28,148 nt of DNA from the NCBI GenBank assembly GCA_021817025.1, contig JAKAWF010000010.1, positions 1 to 28,148 of the forward strand. The letters run 5' to 3'. Under the pieces are notes generated by a model that was given only the letters and a program-made list of their open reading frames with translations, searched no databases and was not told the origin of the DNA. The position numbers and the translations under genes were made by a program. Source of the stretch: a bacterium. GTDB lineage: Bacteria > Chloroflexota > Dormibacteria > UBA8260 > Bog-877. Each line of letters begins with the position of its first letter. Positions within the stretch are counted from its first letter, which is position 1. Positions 17,285-25,202 of this stretch are shown here, one piece after another.

Positions 17285-17339
17285 CAGGCAAGCGTATCGC
17301 CACGGAACAGTCGGCTCTCGGGTGGACCAAAATGGGCGG

Positions 17340-18335
17340 ATGGAGGCGATGCGGCTGCTGCGGCCGGCGCCGGTGGAGGAGGCGCCACTGGGGGCGGTGT
17401 CGCTGCCCGAGCCTGTCCCGGGACCAGGCGAGGTGAGGATTGCGGTCCAGGCCTGCGCGGTGTGTCGCACCGATCTTCAGCTGGCCGAGGGGGACCTCGC
17501 CGCCCGAGGCTTGCCGGTGACGCCGGGCCACCAGGTGGTGGGTCGGGTTGCCGAACTGGGAGAGGGGGTCGATCCTTCCCGCCTGGGCCAGACGGTCGGG
17601 GTGGGCTGGCTCGCCTCCACCTGCTCGAGCTGCGACATGTGCCGGCGGGGACTGGAGAACCTCTGCCGTCAGGCGACCTTCACCGGTTGGGACCGGGACG
17701 GGGGCTACGCCAGCAGCATGGTGGCCAGAGCCGACTACTGCTACCCCGTTCCAGCGGCGCTGGACCCGGTGGACGCGGCCCCGCTGCTGTGCGGAGGCAT
17801 CATCGGCTACCGCGCCTTCAAACTCACCGGCCTCGGTCGCGGGGACCGACTCGGCCTCTATGGCTTTGGCGCCTCCGCGCTCCTGGTGGCCCAGGTGGCC
17901 CGGCACGTCGGCTGCGAGGTCTACGTGGTCACCAGGGGCGAGGAGGCCCGCGCCCGGGCCAGGGACCAGGGGGCGACCTGGGTCGGCTCGCTCGGTGAGC
18001 GTCCGCCCGTCCCGCTCCAGGGGGCGATCACGTTCGCTCCGGTGGGGTCGGTGGTCATCGACGCCCTGCGAGGCCTGGACCGAGCCGGCGTCTGCGTGGT
18101 GAATGCCATCCATCTCGACCGCATGCCCCAGTTCCCCTACCAGGATCTCTACTGGGAGCGCCGCCTGCTGAGCGTTGCCAACTTCACACGCCAGGACAGC
18201 CGGGAGCTGTTGCAGATGGCGATGGAGATCCCGATCCGGACCCTCCACGACACCTTCCGCCTCAGCGACGCCAACCTGGCGCTGCAGCGGCTCAAGCATG
18301 AGCAGGTCCGCGGCGCCGCCGTCCTGCTGCCGTAG
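17340..18335 (+). CDS. Zinc-dependent alcohol dehydrogenase (AdhA/MDR family)
   Basis: 331-aa medium-chain dehydrogenase, oxidising alcohols or reducing aldehydes with NAD(P). The GroES-like catalytic domain has the first zinc ligand in CAVCRTDLQ and the second in PGHQVVG; the usual Glu after the His is Gln here. Structural-zinc cysteines are in CSSCDMCRRGLENLC. The Rossmann domain has LGLYGFGASALLVAQ, then a conserved IHLDRMPQFPY. ATG 17340 is preferred; GTG 17322 would add six residues, and ATG 17349 has GGAGG too close. It diverges from murE with a gap of about 55 bases, so the promoters must overlap. Its stop is one base from the convergent folD stop. Confidence 0.88.
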   Translation: MEAMRLLRPAPVEEAPLGAVSLPEPVPGPGEVRIAVQACAVCRTDLQLAEGDLAARGLPVTPGHQVVGRVAELGEGVDPSRLGQTVGVGWLASTCSSCDMCRRGLENLCRQATFTGWDRDGGYASSMVARADYCYPVPAALDPVDAAPLLCGGIIGYRAFKLTGLGRGDRLGLYGFGASALLVAQVARHVGCEVYVVTRGEEARARARDQGATWVGSLGERPPVPLQGAITFAPVGSVVIDALRGLDRAGVCVVNAIHLDRMPQFPYQDLYWERRLLSVANFTRQDSRELLQMAMEIPIRTLHDTFRLSDANLALQRLKHEQVRGAAVLLP

Positions 18336-18336
18336 C

Positions 18337-19602
18337 TCAGTCCTGGGCGGAGAACTCCTGCTGCAGTCTGAGGACAGCCTCACGGGCGGCGGCGGTGATC
18401 TCCAGCGCCAGTCTCCGATCCAGGTCCAGGGCGGCTGTCGTGTGCAGGCTGCGGAGGCGCTCCTCCAGCTCTGAGAGTTGGGCGGCGATCTCGCCGGGGG
18501 TGGCCAGGGCCCGCTCTCGAGCCGCCGCCTGTTGCTCGGGGTCCACCTGGCGCTGGGCTCGCTGGAAGTCGCCAAACGCCAGCCGGTCTCGGTCGGCGGC
18601 GAGCAGCAGCCGCACCGCCGTGTGGCCTGAGCCGGCGATCTCCGAGGCCGGGTCGTGCATGCGACAGAGGCCGTCCAGGGCCGCCGCCAGAGCCCCGGTG
18701 ATGGCGGCCGCGGCGGCTCCGCCGGCAGGATCGCGAGGGGACAGCAACCGTGCCACCGACTCCAGCAGGGACCAGGATGCGACCGGGCCCGGCTGCAGAG
18801 AGGCCAGTTCCGTGAGCGACAGCAGCGCGCAGACGGAGGTGATCCTGCCCACGCCGCCCGGCACCGGGGTGCAGCGGCCCGCGCGAGCGGCGGCCTCCGT
18901 GCCCAGGTCGCCTCTCAATTGCCCGCCCACCATGGCGGTGCCCACGTCGAGCACGACGCTGTCGGGACGGACCACCGCTGCCGGGATCACCCCGGCCACC
19001 CCGACAGCGGAGATGAGGACGTCGTACGGAGGGAGGGGGTCGGCCTGGGCGATGTCGCGCTGCACCACCGCCACCTGGGCCCCGGCGGCCAGCAGCAGCT
19101 GGACGATTGGGCGTCCTCCCGTGGGCCCATGGCCCACCACCAGGATCCGGGTGGTGGACGGATCGATGTCCAGGTGGCGCAGGGTGGCGAGGCAGGCCTC
19201 TGCCACCGGCGTCCCACGCCGCGCTCCCGCCGCGGCCGCGGCCAGCGCCGCCGGCGTGATCGCCTCCACATCCTTGCTGGCCGGCAGATGAGCGGCCACC
19301 ACCGAGGCGGGGAGGGAGCGGACCGGCTGCACCACCACCACGCCGTTGATGGTGGGATCGACCACCAGCTCGTCCAGCAGCAACAGCGTCTGCTCGGCCA
19401 GATCCGGGCCGCTGATGCGGTGCACGACTTCGATCCCCGCGGCCGCGGCCTCGCGCTCGAGAGAGCGGGCGAATGAACCCCCCGGCACGTTGCCCTCCTC
19501 GACCAGCACCCCCAGGCGGTAGGGCTGCCGCCGCCGGTGGCAGCGGGCCAGCAGCTCCGAGCGGAGCTGATCGCGCAACGGGGTCAGGTCGACCCAGGTC
19601 AC
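18337..19602 (-). CDS. folD: FolD-like methylene-THF dehydrogenase fused to a cyclodeaminase/cyclohydrolase (FTCD_C) domain
   Basis: 421-aa two-domain protein of one-carbon folate metabolism. Residues 1-270 are FolD-like: SKDVEAITP (109-117), VVGHGPTGGRPIVQLL (156-171), VVLDVGTAMVGG and TPVPGGVGRITSVCALL. Residues 275-421 match the formiminotransferase-cyclodeaminase C-terminal family: SPRDPAGGAAAAAITGALAAAL, AADRDRLAFGDFQRA, ERALATPGEIAAQL and LDRRLALEITAAA. In the FolD part, the Tyr and Lys of the YVxxK motif are Phe44 and Leu48. The Gln of the VQLP motif is Val91 and the KDVD Asp is Glu113. These positions serve the cyclohydrolase step in characterised FolD/MTHFD proteins. I infer a dehydrogenase with a replacement cyclohydrolase. 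GTG start at 19602 overlaps the transporter stop (GTGA). Confidence 0.8.
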   Translation of the reverse strand: MTWVDLTPLRDQLRSELLARCHRRRQPYRLGVLVEEGNVPGGSFARSLEREAAAAGIEVVHRISGPDLAEQTLLLLDELVVDPTINGVVVVQPVRSLPASVVAAHLPASKDVEAITPAALAAAAAGARRGTPVAEACLATLRHLDIDPSTTRILVVGHGPTGGRPIVQLLLAAGAQVAVVQRDIAQADPLPPYDVLISAVGVAGVIPAAVVRPDSVVLDVGTAMVGGQLRGDLGTEAAARAGRCTPVPGGVGRITSVCALLSLTELASLQPGPVASWSLLESVARLLSPRDPAGGAAAAAITGALAAALDGLCRMHDPASEIAGSGHTAVRLLLAADRDRLAFGDFQRAQRQVDPEQQAAARERALATPGEIAAQLSELEERLRSLHTTAALDLDRRLALEITAAAREAVLRLQQEFSAQD

Positions 19603-20854
19603 CGGCTCCCCTCCCCATGAGGCTCCTTGGCCCGAGCGGTGAGCGCGGCTCCGGTCCGTGCCCTGGGGATCGCCAGGGCGGCCGCGGCTCCCCCCAGAGT
19701 GGAGACGCCAGAGAGCAGCAGCGCGCCCCTGGGCGAGGTCTGAGAGACGAGGCCTCCCAGGCCGCCGCCGAGGGCTCCGCCAGAGGAGTTGAGGGTCATG
19801 GAGACGGCGATGGCGCGACCGTACCAGGCGGGATCCACCGAGCGCTGGCGGAGCGAGAACAGGGCCACGTCGAGAGGGCCGAGCCCGATGCCCACCAGCG
19901 CCGCGGCCGCGAAGCTTACAGCGACGTTGGGTGAGATCGCGGCGGCGATCAGGCCGGGGGCCGGCACCATCATCGCCAGGGCCAGGATCCAGCGCTCGCG
20001 ACCGCGGGTTCCCAGCCGGCCCACCACCAGCGCGCCCACCAGACTGAAGGCTCCCACCACGGCCAGATCCAGCCCACCAGCGCCACTTGTTGATGAAGGG
20101 TGCGCAGCAGCAGCACCGGCACGGCCACCACCAGGACGCCAAAGCTGAGGTTGGAGGGGACGATCGCCAACGCCAGCCCGCGCAGTTGCGGATTGTGGAA
20201 GAAGTACCCCAGGCCCGACCGGGCCTGCCCGAAGATGGGCCCGCCCTGCCGGTGCTGGGCGGTGCCGCGCAGGCCGAGCACGAAGAAGGCCGCCAGGATG
20301 TAGAGCACCGCCACGGCCACCAGGGCCGGCTCCGGGCCCACCAGGCCGAACAGAGTCCCGGCCAGGACCGGGCCCGCGATCGAAGCGACGATCGCGGTGA
20401 CGCTGTCGAGGGCGTTGGCGCGGTCCCACAGCCGGGCCGGCACGATCTGCGGGAGCAGTGCCTTCACGCCAGCCCCGCTGAAAGGCCAGGTGGTGGTCCC
20501 CAGCAGCACCAGCAGCACCAAGAGCCCCGCCGGGAGGATTTGAGCCCGGGCGAGGGTGGCGATGACGGCCGTGATCGCCGCCGCGGCTCCGAAGTCGAGG
20601 GCGATCATGAGCGAACTGCCGAGGCGGTCCACCATCGCACCTGCCAGCGATCCCATGGGGACTGCGGCCAGCTGCACCAGCACCACCGCGCCGGCCAGGG
20701 CCGGGGAGTGGTAGGCGCGCAGGGCGAACAGGATCAGCACCAGCGAGCCCATCTGGTTGGCGGTGCGCCCCAGCATCGTGCTGAGAACCAGGCGGGCCAC
20801 GCCGGGCCGGGCCAGCACGGCAGAGTAGGAGGGGTCGGTGATGCTGTCGTTCAT
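19599..20854 (-). pseudogene. MFS transporter, frameshifted near 20073
   Basis: Major facilitator superfamily permease split across two frames. From ATG 20854 (or GTG 20872) the first frame gives an N-half with about seven hydrophobic segments, including LVLSTMLGRTANQMGSLVLI and GSLAGAMVDRLGSS (the loop 2-3 motif). It runs to TLHQQVALVG. The match then continues in the other frame as LDLAVVGAFSLVGALVVGRLG, through PLDVALFSLRQRS, and ends at 19599. One G missing from a short C/G run at 20073-20075 explains it. Each half is otherwise intact, so this may be a recent mutation or an assembly error; -1 slippage is less likely because there is no strong slippery heptamer. It overlaps folD by four bases and would be co-transcribed. 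Substrate unknown. Confidence 0.75.
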
Positions 20855-21568
20855 GAGGTGGAGGTGGGGCACTCAGGCTGCTCATGGCGAGATCAGGCGC
20901 GATCTCGCAGGGGTCCCGAGCCGGGCGGAACGGCCAGAGACTTCCGAGTCTAAGGAGTCGGGTGGGACCCCGCCGGGGCTCGAAGCCGTACGGAAGCTGC
21001 GCCTAAGATGTGTTTGTGGCGCGTCCTGGAAACTGGAATCAGCCAGCGGGTGGGAGTCCCGCCCGGGTAGGTACTGGAGCGCCCGGTGGCGGGCACCAGT
21101 TCGTCGGGGGGGCCCGGCGGGCCGGGCGGGGCGTCAAGAGCGTCCCAGGAGGGAGCAAGAGCGCGGGCCACAGCGATGCGCGAGTCCCGCGGCCTCGTCA
21201 GATTTGCAACGAGGGAGCCGAGCCGTTCACGTCACGGCGAAGGCCCAGTCCGGCAGACCCGGTTCCAGGGGTCACGTCTGCCCGATCCCTCCGGGGTGTG
21301 GGGAGCGGCACACGCTCAAGGTTGGTTCCGGGACAGGAGAGCCCCGTCTGTGCCGCCGTGGTCAGGCAAAGACCGTTCGCACAAGCCGGTGGTGAAGTCG
21401 AACGGAGCGCAGCGGGAGTCCGACGGGGTCGCACCACCGGCCAGGAGAGCGCCCATGGGCGCGACTGGTGGGAAGGGCCCCGACTTTGGTAACGCTGCCC
21501 GAGCGGGAACGCGCCAGGGCGTGGCTGGGGCGACCCAGCCCAGCTTCGGCCAGGGGGACGACCATGGG

Positions 21569-21712
21569 TGGCGCCGTCTGCGTCGCTTCCTGGTGAGGCG
21601 GCACGGGTGGAATCTCCCGCCCGGTCGGGCCGCCGTGCGGACCAACGACTGGTTTCAGGACCAAGGGCTGTACCGTTTGTGTGGCACCATCCGCTATCCG
21701 GGGGCAGGGTAA
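21569..21712 (+). pseudogene. Remnant C-terminus of group II intron reverse transcriptase/maturase
   Basis: About 47 codons in frame ending at TAA 21712. RRLRRFLVRRHGW followed by DWFQDQGLYRL resembles the closing segment of intron maturases (LRRxLxRRHK ... LGLYRL). The reverse-transcriptase domains and most of domain X are missing, with no start codon of their own. This is what an internal deletion of domain IV would leave. Confidence 0.55.
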
Positions 21713-21734
21713 CCATGCCAGGAAGACCATCGGT

Positions 21735-21767
21735 GAGCCGGAGGCGGGAAAACCGCATGCACGGATC
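21735..21767 (+). ncRNA. Group II intron domain V
   Basis: Begins GAGCCG and ends ACGGATC, with the catalytic AGC triad at 21736-21738, an upper GCGG/CCGC stem and a GAAAA loop. It is 33 nt rather than the usual 34. The lower stem pairs well except that the third base pair, normally G-U, is G-A here. The mismatch may lower splicing activity. Confidence 0.65.
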
Positions 21768-21822
21768 GAAAGGGGAATGGGGAGACGGGTCGGCTACGCC
21801 GACACCGCGCCCCTGACTACCA

Positions 21823-22164
21823 ATGAGTGAGGAGTGCATCTTCTGCCGGATCGTGTCCGGCGATCTGCCGGCGCAGGTGATCCATCGCGAGGATGGGCTC
21901 CTGGCCATCATGGACATCCATCCCGTCGCGGAGACTCACGCGTTGGTGATCCCCGAGCGCCACATTCCCGACCTGCGCCATATCCTCCCGACGGACGCCG
22001 GACTGTGGCTGCAGCTGACCCAGGCGGCCCACAAGGTGGCCCTTGATCTGGGCCATCCCCAGGGCTACCGGTTCTACGTGAGCGTGGGCCCCGGGGGCGG
22101 CCAATCGGTGCCCCACCTGCACATTCACGTGATGGCGGGGGCCATGCGGCGGCTGCCGGTCTGA
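21823..22164 (+). CDS. HIT-family nucleotide-binding hydrolase
   Basis: 113-aa histidine-triad protein, typically a purine nucleoside phosphoramidase (Hint-like). It begins ECIFCRIVSGDLPAQVIHRED, the usual HIT N-terminus with two cysteines, continues ALVIPERHIPDL, and has the triad HLHIHV near residue 101 with a Gln-Ser upstream (GGGQSVPHLHIHV). Length is typical and complete. The ATG is only two bases after the predicted 3' end of the group II intron and has no Shine-Dalgarno sequence. Expression may therefore depend on splicing or on a leaderless transcript. The next gene (rhodanese-MoeB) starts 95 bases after this one and may be co-transcribed. Confidence 0.92.
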   Translation: MSEECIFCRIVSGDLPAQVIHREDGLLAIMDIHPVAETHALVIPERHIPDLRHILPTDAGLWLQLTQAAHKVALDLGHPQGYRFYVSVGPGGGQSVPHLHIHVMAGAMRRLPV

Positions 22165-22258
22165 CCAACTTGCAGGCGACGCTGTATTCTTGCTTTCGAG
22201 GTCGGATTACCAAAGGCCATTCCGACCTCGCTGCGGCCAAGGTGGAGTACCTGCTCAG

Positions 22259-23482
22259 ATGCCTCTTAGCTCACGCGACCTGCTGGAACAAGCTCGGGGA
22301 GTGATCCCCGAGGTCGACTGCGCTGACCTCTCCCGCACTCTGGAGCAGGACCCGACTCACGCGGTGCTCGACGTCCGGGAGCTGGAGGAGGTCACCCAGG
22401 GGTTGCTCCCGACCGCCGTCCACATCCCCCGCGGATATCTGGAGCTGCGCGTCGAGACCGTGCTGCCGGACCGGACCCGGCCGGTGACGATCTACTGCGC
22501 CGTCGGGGTCCGCTCGCTGCTGGCCGCCAGCACCATGAGGTCGATGGGGTACACCGACGTGCGCTCTCTGAAGGGGGGCTTCGTCGCCTGGAAGGATCAG
22601 GGGCTGCCCTTCAGGACGCCCCGTCCGCTCACCGCCGAGCAGCGAGAGCGCTACAGCCGACACTTCCTGCTGGACGAGGTCGGGGAGGGCGGGCAGGCCA
22701 AGCTGCTGGACGCGAAGGTCCTGGTGATCGGGGCCGGTGGACTGGGGGCTCCGGTCGCCTACTACCTGGCGGCCGCCGGGGTCGGCACCGTGGGTCTGGT
22801 GGACTTCGACCGGGTGGAGCGGAGCAATCTGCAGCGGCAGATCTTCCACACCGAAGACCGGATCGGGATGCTGAAGACGGAGTCGGCCGGGATCGCCCTC
22901 AGGGCCCTCAACCCAGAGGTCGAGGTGGTGGAGCACAATGTCCATCTGGACGGTTCCAACGCGGGTGAGATCTTCGCGCAGTACGACGTGATCGTCAACG
23001 GCTGCGACAACTTTCCCACCCGCTACCTGGCCAACGATGTGGCGGTGTTCCTGGGCAAGCCCATGGTGGACGGCGGGATCTTCCGTTTCGAGGGCCAGGT
23101 GACCACCATGATCCCCTGGCAGTCGCCCTGCTATCGCTGCCGGTACCCCGCGCCGCCTCCGCCCGAGGAGGCCCCATCGTGCGCGGAGGCGGGAGTCCTG
23201 GGGGTGCTGCCGGGCCTGGTCGGGACGGTGCAGGCGACGGAGGCCATCAAGTTGATCCTCGGGATCGGCGAAACCCTGAGCGGAAGGTTGCTGCACGTCG
23301 ATGCGCTGGCCATGGAGTTCCGGGAGTTCCGCCTGCGGCGGGATCCGGCGTGCCCGGTCTGCGGCGAGCACCCGACGATCACGGAGCCGATCGACTACGA
23401 GGGTTTCTGCATCAATCCCAATCTGGTCCCGGCGGCGTACGAGAGCGGTCCGATTCTGGGTGAGTTGGCGCAGGTTGGGTAG
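22259..23482 (+). CDS. Rhodanese-MoeB/ThiF fusion (sulfur-carrier adenylyltransferase with sulfurtransferase domain)
   Basis: 407-aa cytoplasmic enzyme that adenylates the C-terminus of a sulfur-carrier protein and supplies sulfur to it, for molybdopterin, thiamine or related cofactors. The N-terminal rhodanese domain (about 20-118) has the persulfide Cys80 in IYCAVGVRS. The E1-like domain (125-385) has GAGGLGAP (158-165), VDFDRVERSNLQRQ, NGCDNFPTRYLAND, the adenylate/thioester-region Cys in APSCAEAGVLGVLPG, and zinc pairs CYRC and CPVC. MOCS3/MoeZ proteins carry the rhodanese at the C-terminus; here it is in front. The ATG at 22259 is chosen because the frame upstream has no homology, and AAGGTGGAG lies about 10 bases before it. 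No carrier protein ending in Gly-Gly is seen nearby. Confidence 0.9.
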   Translation: MPLSSRDLLEQARGVIPEVDCADLSRTLEQDPTHAVLDVRELEEVTQGLLPTAVHIPRGYLELRVETVLPDRTRPVTIYCAVGVRSLLAASTMRSMGYTDVRSLKGGFVAWKDQGLPFRTPRPLTAEQRERYSRHFLLDEVGEGGQAKLLDAKVLVIGAGGLGAPVAYYLAAAGVGTVGLVDFDRVERSNLQRQIFHTEDRIGMLKTESAGIALRALNPEVEVVEHNVHLDGSNAGEIFAQYDVIVNGCDNFPTRYLANDVAVFLGKPMVDGGIFRFEGQVTTMIPWQSPCYRCRYPAPPPPEEAPSCAEAGVLGVLPGLVGTVQATEAIKLILGIGETLSGRLLHVDALAMEFREFRLRRDPACPVCGEHPTITEPIDYEGFCINPNLVPAAYESGPILGELAQVG

Positions 23483-23491
23483 GATGAGCAG

Positions 23492-23707
23492 ATGAAGCGG
23501 GCCACGATCGCGCTCGACGACCTGATTGCCGCCGTGGAGACGGCGCGTGACAAGGTGATGGCCGACGAGGTGCGCTCCCTGGTCAAGTTCGGCATTCCCA
23601 AGGCGATGGCCCAGCAGATGGTCGCGGCGCGCTTCCAGCAGAAGGTCGGAGGCGAAGAGGGCGAGGGCGGCGAGGCAGAGCCGGCCGCCTGGCCCGACAT
23701 GAGCTGA
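23492..23707 (+). CDS. Small helical protein of unknown function
   Basis: 71 aa, not recognised. ATG 23492 is nine bases after the MoeB stop, with AGGATGAG just upstream as a plausible ribosome-binding site, so it is probably co-translated with the fusion gene. The first 50 residues (MKRATIALDDLIAAVETARD and onward) look amphipathic and helical. The tail is acidic and glycine-rich (GGEEGEGGEAE). It lacks the terminal Gly-Gly of a sulfur carrier. A role with the MoeB-rhodanese protein is suggested only by position. Confidence 0.65.
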   Translation: MKRATIALDDLIAAVETARDKVMADEVRSLVKFGIPKAMAQQMVAARFQQKVGGEEGEGGEAEPAAWPDMS

Positions 23708-23754
23708 CCGCCTGACGCCGCCCCCACTCAAGGTCGGCGGCGGACTGATGAGGT

Positions 23755-24813
23755 GTGCCAGATCGCCCAACTCCTGCCCCCTACTATCTCCCCCGGCAGT
23801 TCGCCCCGCTCCGCTGGTATGAGCAGCGAGGCCTCAGCGCTCACCGCTGGGCGGAGGAGCAGTTCCAGCTAGAGGTGCGGGCCGCGGCCAGCTCCGACCC
23901 CAGCTTCGAGTCCCGTTGCGGGCACGTTCTGACCGCCATGGACGGGCTTCCCCTGCAGGTCAAGGACCTGCTCAGGGGCACCATCGACGAGGTGGATCTC
24001 GCCCCCGCCAGCGAGTTCGAGGTCGACACCCTCGGCACCTGGCGCGACGGGCAGATGCGAATCAATGTCGAGTGGGGAGCGATGGCCCCGCTCAGCCGCC
24101 ACGACGCCGATCCGCTCTACACGAAGCGCGTGCTCCAGGACACCCTTGTCCACGAGTGCGGGCACGCGCTCCTGGAGGATCCCCGGGGCGGGGTGCCCCT
24201 GAAGAGCTTCGTCCACCTCCTGGCGGCCTCCGGCTGGCTTCCCCACCCCACCGACGATCCGATTCCCTTCCGCTGGTCGACCGCTTCGCCAGAGGCTCTG
24301 ACCAACCATTACCTGCGGCAGCTTCAGCAGATCGATCCTCGCTGGGATCCGGAGCTGCCCCTGGGCGCTCCCAGGACTCCCCCGCCGCTGCAGTTGGATC
24401 AGGACCTCATGTGGCAGGCGCCATTGGCGATCCATCCCTTGGTGCAGCGACGGGGCACGCTGGGCCTGAGGCAGCCAGCCCAGCTCGGTCGAGAGCTCCT
24501 TGCCGCGGCCGTCGGCGGCACTCTGAGCGAAGACCTGTCGAAGGTGTCCTTGTCCCTGACAGAGGTGCGGGCGGCGATCAACCGCCACCAGCCGGTCAGC
24601 CCCTATGCCGGAGAGCTCATCTCGGAGACCCCTGCGGAGCTGTTCCGCACCCTGCACTGTGGCCAACCGCTGGCGCTGAGCGGCTCCCCGGCCCTGGAGG
24701 CGGGAGACAGGCTTCTCATCGGGCCGTGGCGCGTGGCGGAGTTGGAATTGGGTCCGCGAGAACCCGCGCGGGTGCCGATGCGGGCGCGTGGGAATGCTGA
24801 GATGACGAGGTAG
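23755..24813 (+). CDS. Putative metallopeptidase-like protein with HECGH motif
   Basis: 352 aa, not recognised as a named family. The clearest feature is VLQDTLVHECGHALLED: H133, E134 and H137 fit the HExxH zinc motif of gluzincin/metzincin-like peptidases. The third ligand is not obvious; Glu or His residues in the 30-60 residues after it are candidates. The first 40 residues are aromatic-rich (YYLPRQFAPLRWYEQRG) and may be a separate segment. No signal peptide or membrane span, so cytoplasmic. Start GTG 23755. It follows the small gene by 47 bases and precedes the 92-aa gene by 6, suggesting one transcription unit. A peptidase that trims a sulfur carrier, as Mec does for CysO in actinobacteria, is conceivable but not shown, since Mec is a JAMM enzyme. 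Confidence 0.7.
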   Translation: MPDRPTPAPYYLPRQFAPLRWYEQRGLSAHRWAEEQFQLEVRAAASSDPSFESRCGHVLTAMDGLPLQVKDLLRGTIDEVDLAPASEFEVDTLGTWRDGQMRINVEWGAMAPLSRHDADPLYTKRVLQDTLVHECGHALLEDPRGGVPLKSFVHLLAASGWLPHPTDDPIPFRWSTASPEALTNHYLRQLQQIDPRWDPELPLGAPRTPPPLQLDQDLMWQAPLAIHPLVQRRGTLGLRQPAQLGRELLAAAVGGTLSEDLSKVSLSLTEVRAAINRHQPVSPYAGELISETPAELFRTLHCGQPLALSGSPALEAGDRLLIGPWRVAELELGPREPARVPMRARGNAEMTR

Positions 24814-24819
24814 CCAGGG

Positions 24820-25098
24820 ATGTCCGAACGTTTTCTGCTGATGCACGTCGCGAGCGGCCGTCAGGCCCAGGTGTCCCTGCCCGGGACGACCCTTGAGGGC
24901 GACCCGGAGATCTGCCACGAGCTGGAGCCGTTCCTGCGCGAGCCGGTGCTGGCGATCAGGGGGTCCTTCGACCCTCGCACCGGGGAGCGGGGCACCACCC
25001 TCCAGCAGCTCGCGATCGGCACCGGACCCTGGTTGGAGGAGTGCCTGTGCCGAGCTGCCCTCGCCTTGGGGCTGCAGGTTCGCGTCGACCTCCCCTGA
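24820..25098 (+). CDS. Hypothetical protein, 92 aa
   Basis: Not recognised. ATG 24820 is six bases after the preceding stop, with AGCCAGGG upstream, so it is probably co-translated with the HECGH protein. Sequence is mixed alpha/beta in appearance with a compact middle (EICHELEPFLREPVLAIRG) and two cysteines near the C-terminus (ECLCRAALALGL). No signal or membrane segment. The positional link suggests a partner or regulator of the upstream metalloprotein. Confidence 0.6.
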   Translation: MSERFLLMHVASGRQAQVSLPGTTLEGDPEICHELEPFLREPVLAIRGSFDPRTGERGTTLQQLAIGTGPWLEECLCRAALALGLQVRVDLP

Positions 25099-25202
25099 TC
25101 CTCTCAGCCATGGGGCGGAGCTTGTCGGATGGGGGCGAACGGTCTATCCTGCGACTCTCGCCGCGGCTCGAGCGCTGCGGTGTGGTGTGGGCTTGGGGGG
25201 CG

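Larger units (their letters stand above)
21010..21820 (+). mobile_element. Group II intron with degraded reverse transcriptase
   Basis: A non-coding stretch with group II intron marks. Domain V is recognisable at 21735-21767. Domain VI follows, with a GTCGG/CCGAC hairpin and a 3' end CTGACTAC that fits the -AY rule at 21820. A C-terminal maturase stub sits just before domain V (21569-21712). Upstream, the repeated small stems (for example GCGGG...CCCGC near 21046-21064) fit domain I. The 5' end is uncertain: GTGGCG at 21016 or GTGTTT at 21010, both imperfect versions of GTGYG. At about 810 nt it is far shorter than an intron with a full reverse transcriptase. It lies in the gap between the divergent transporter and HIT genes. 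20886-21009 holds no gene I can support. Confidence 0.65.

Noticed and set aside
15722..17998. Long plus-strand open frame (758 codons) over murE and into the alcohol dehydrogenase
   Set aside because: Antisense to murE and out of frame with the dehydrogenase; no protein-like features.
19599..20885. Reading the full 428-codon frame as one transporter
   Set aside because: Its first half is low-complexity out-of-frame sequence; the hydrophobic N-half lies in the other frame, so a frameshift explains the gene better.
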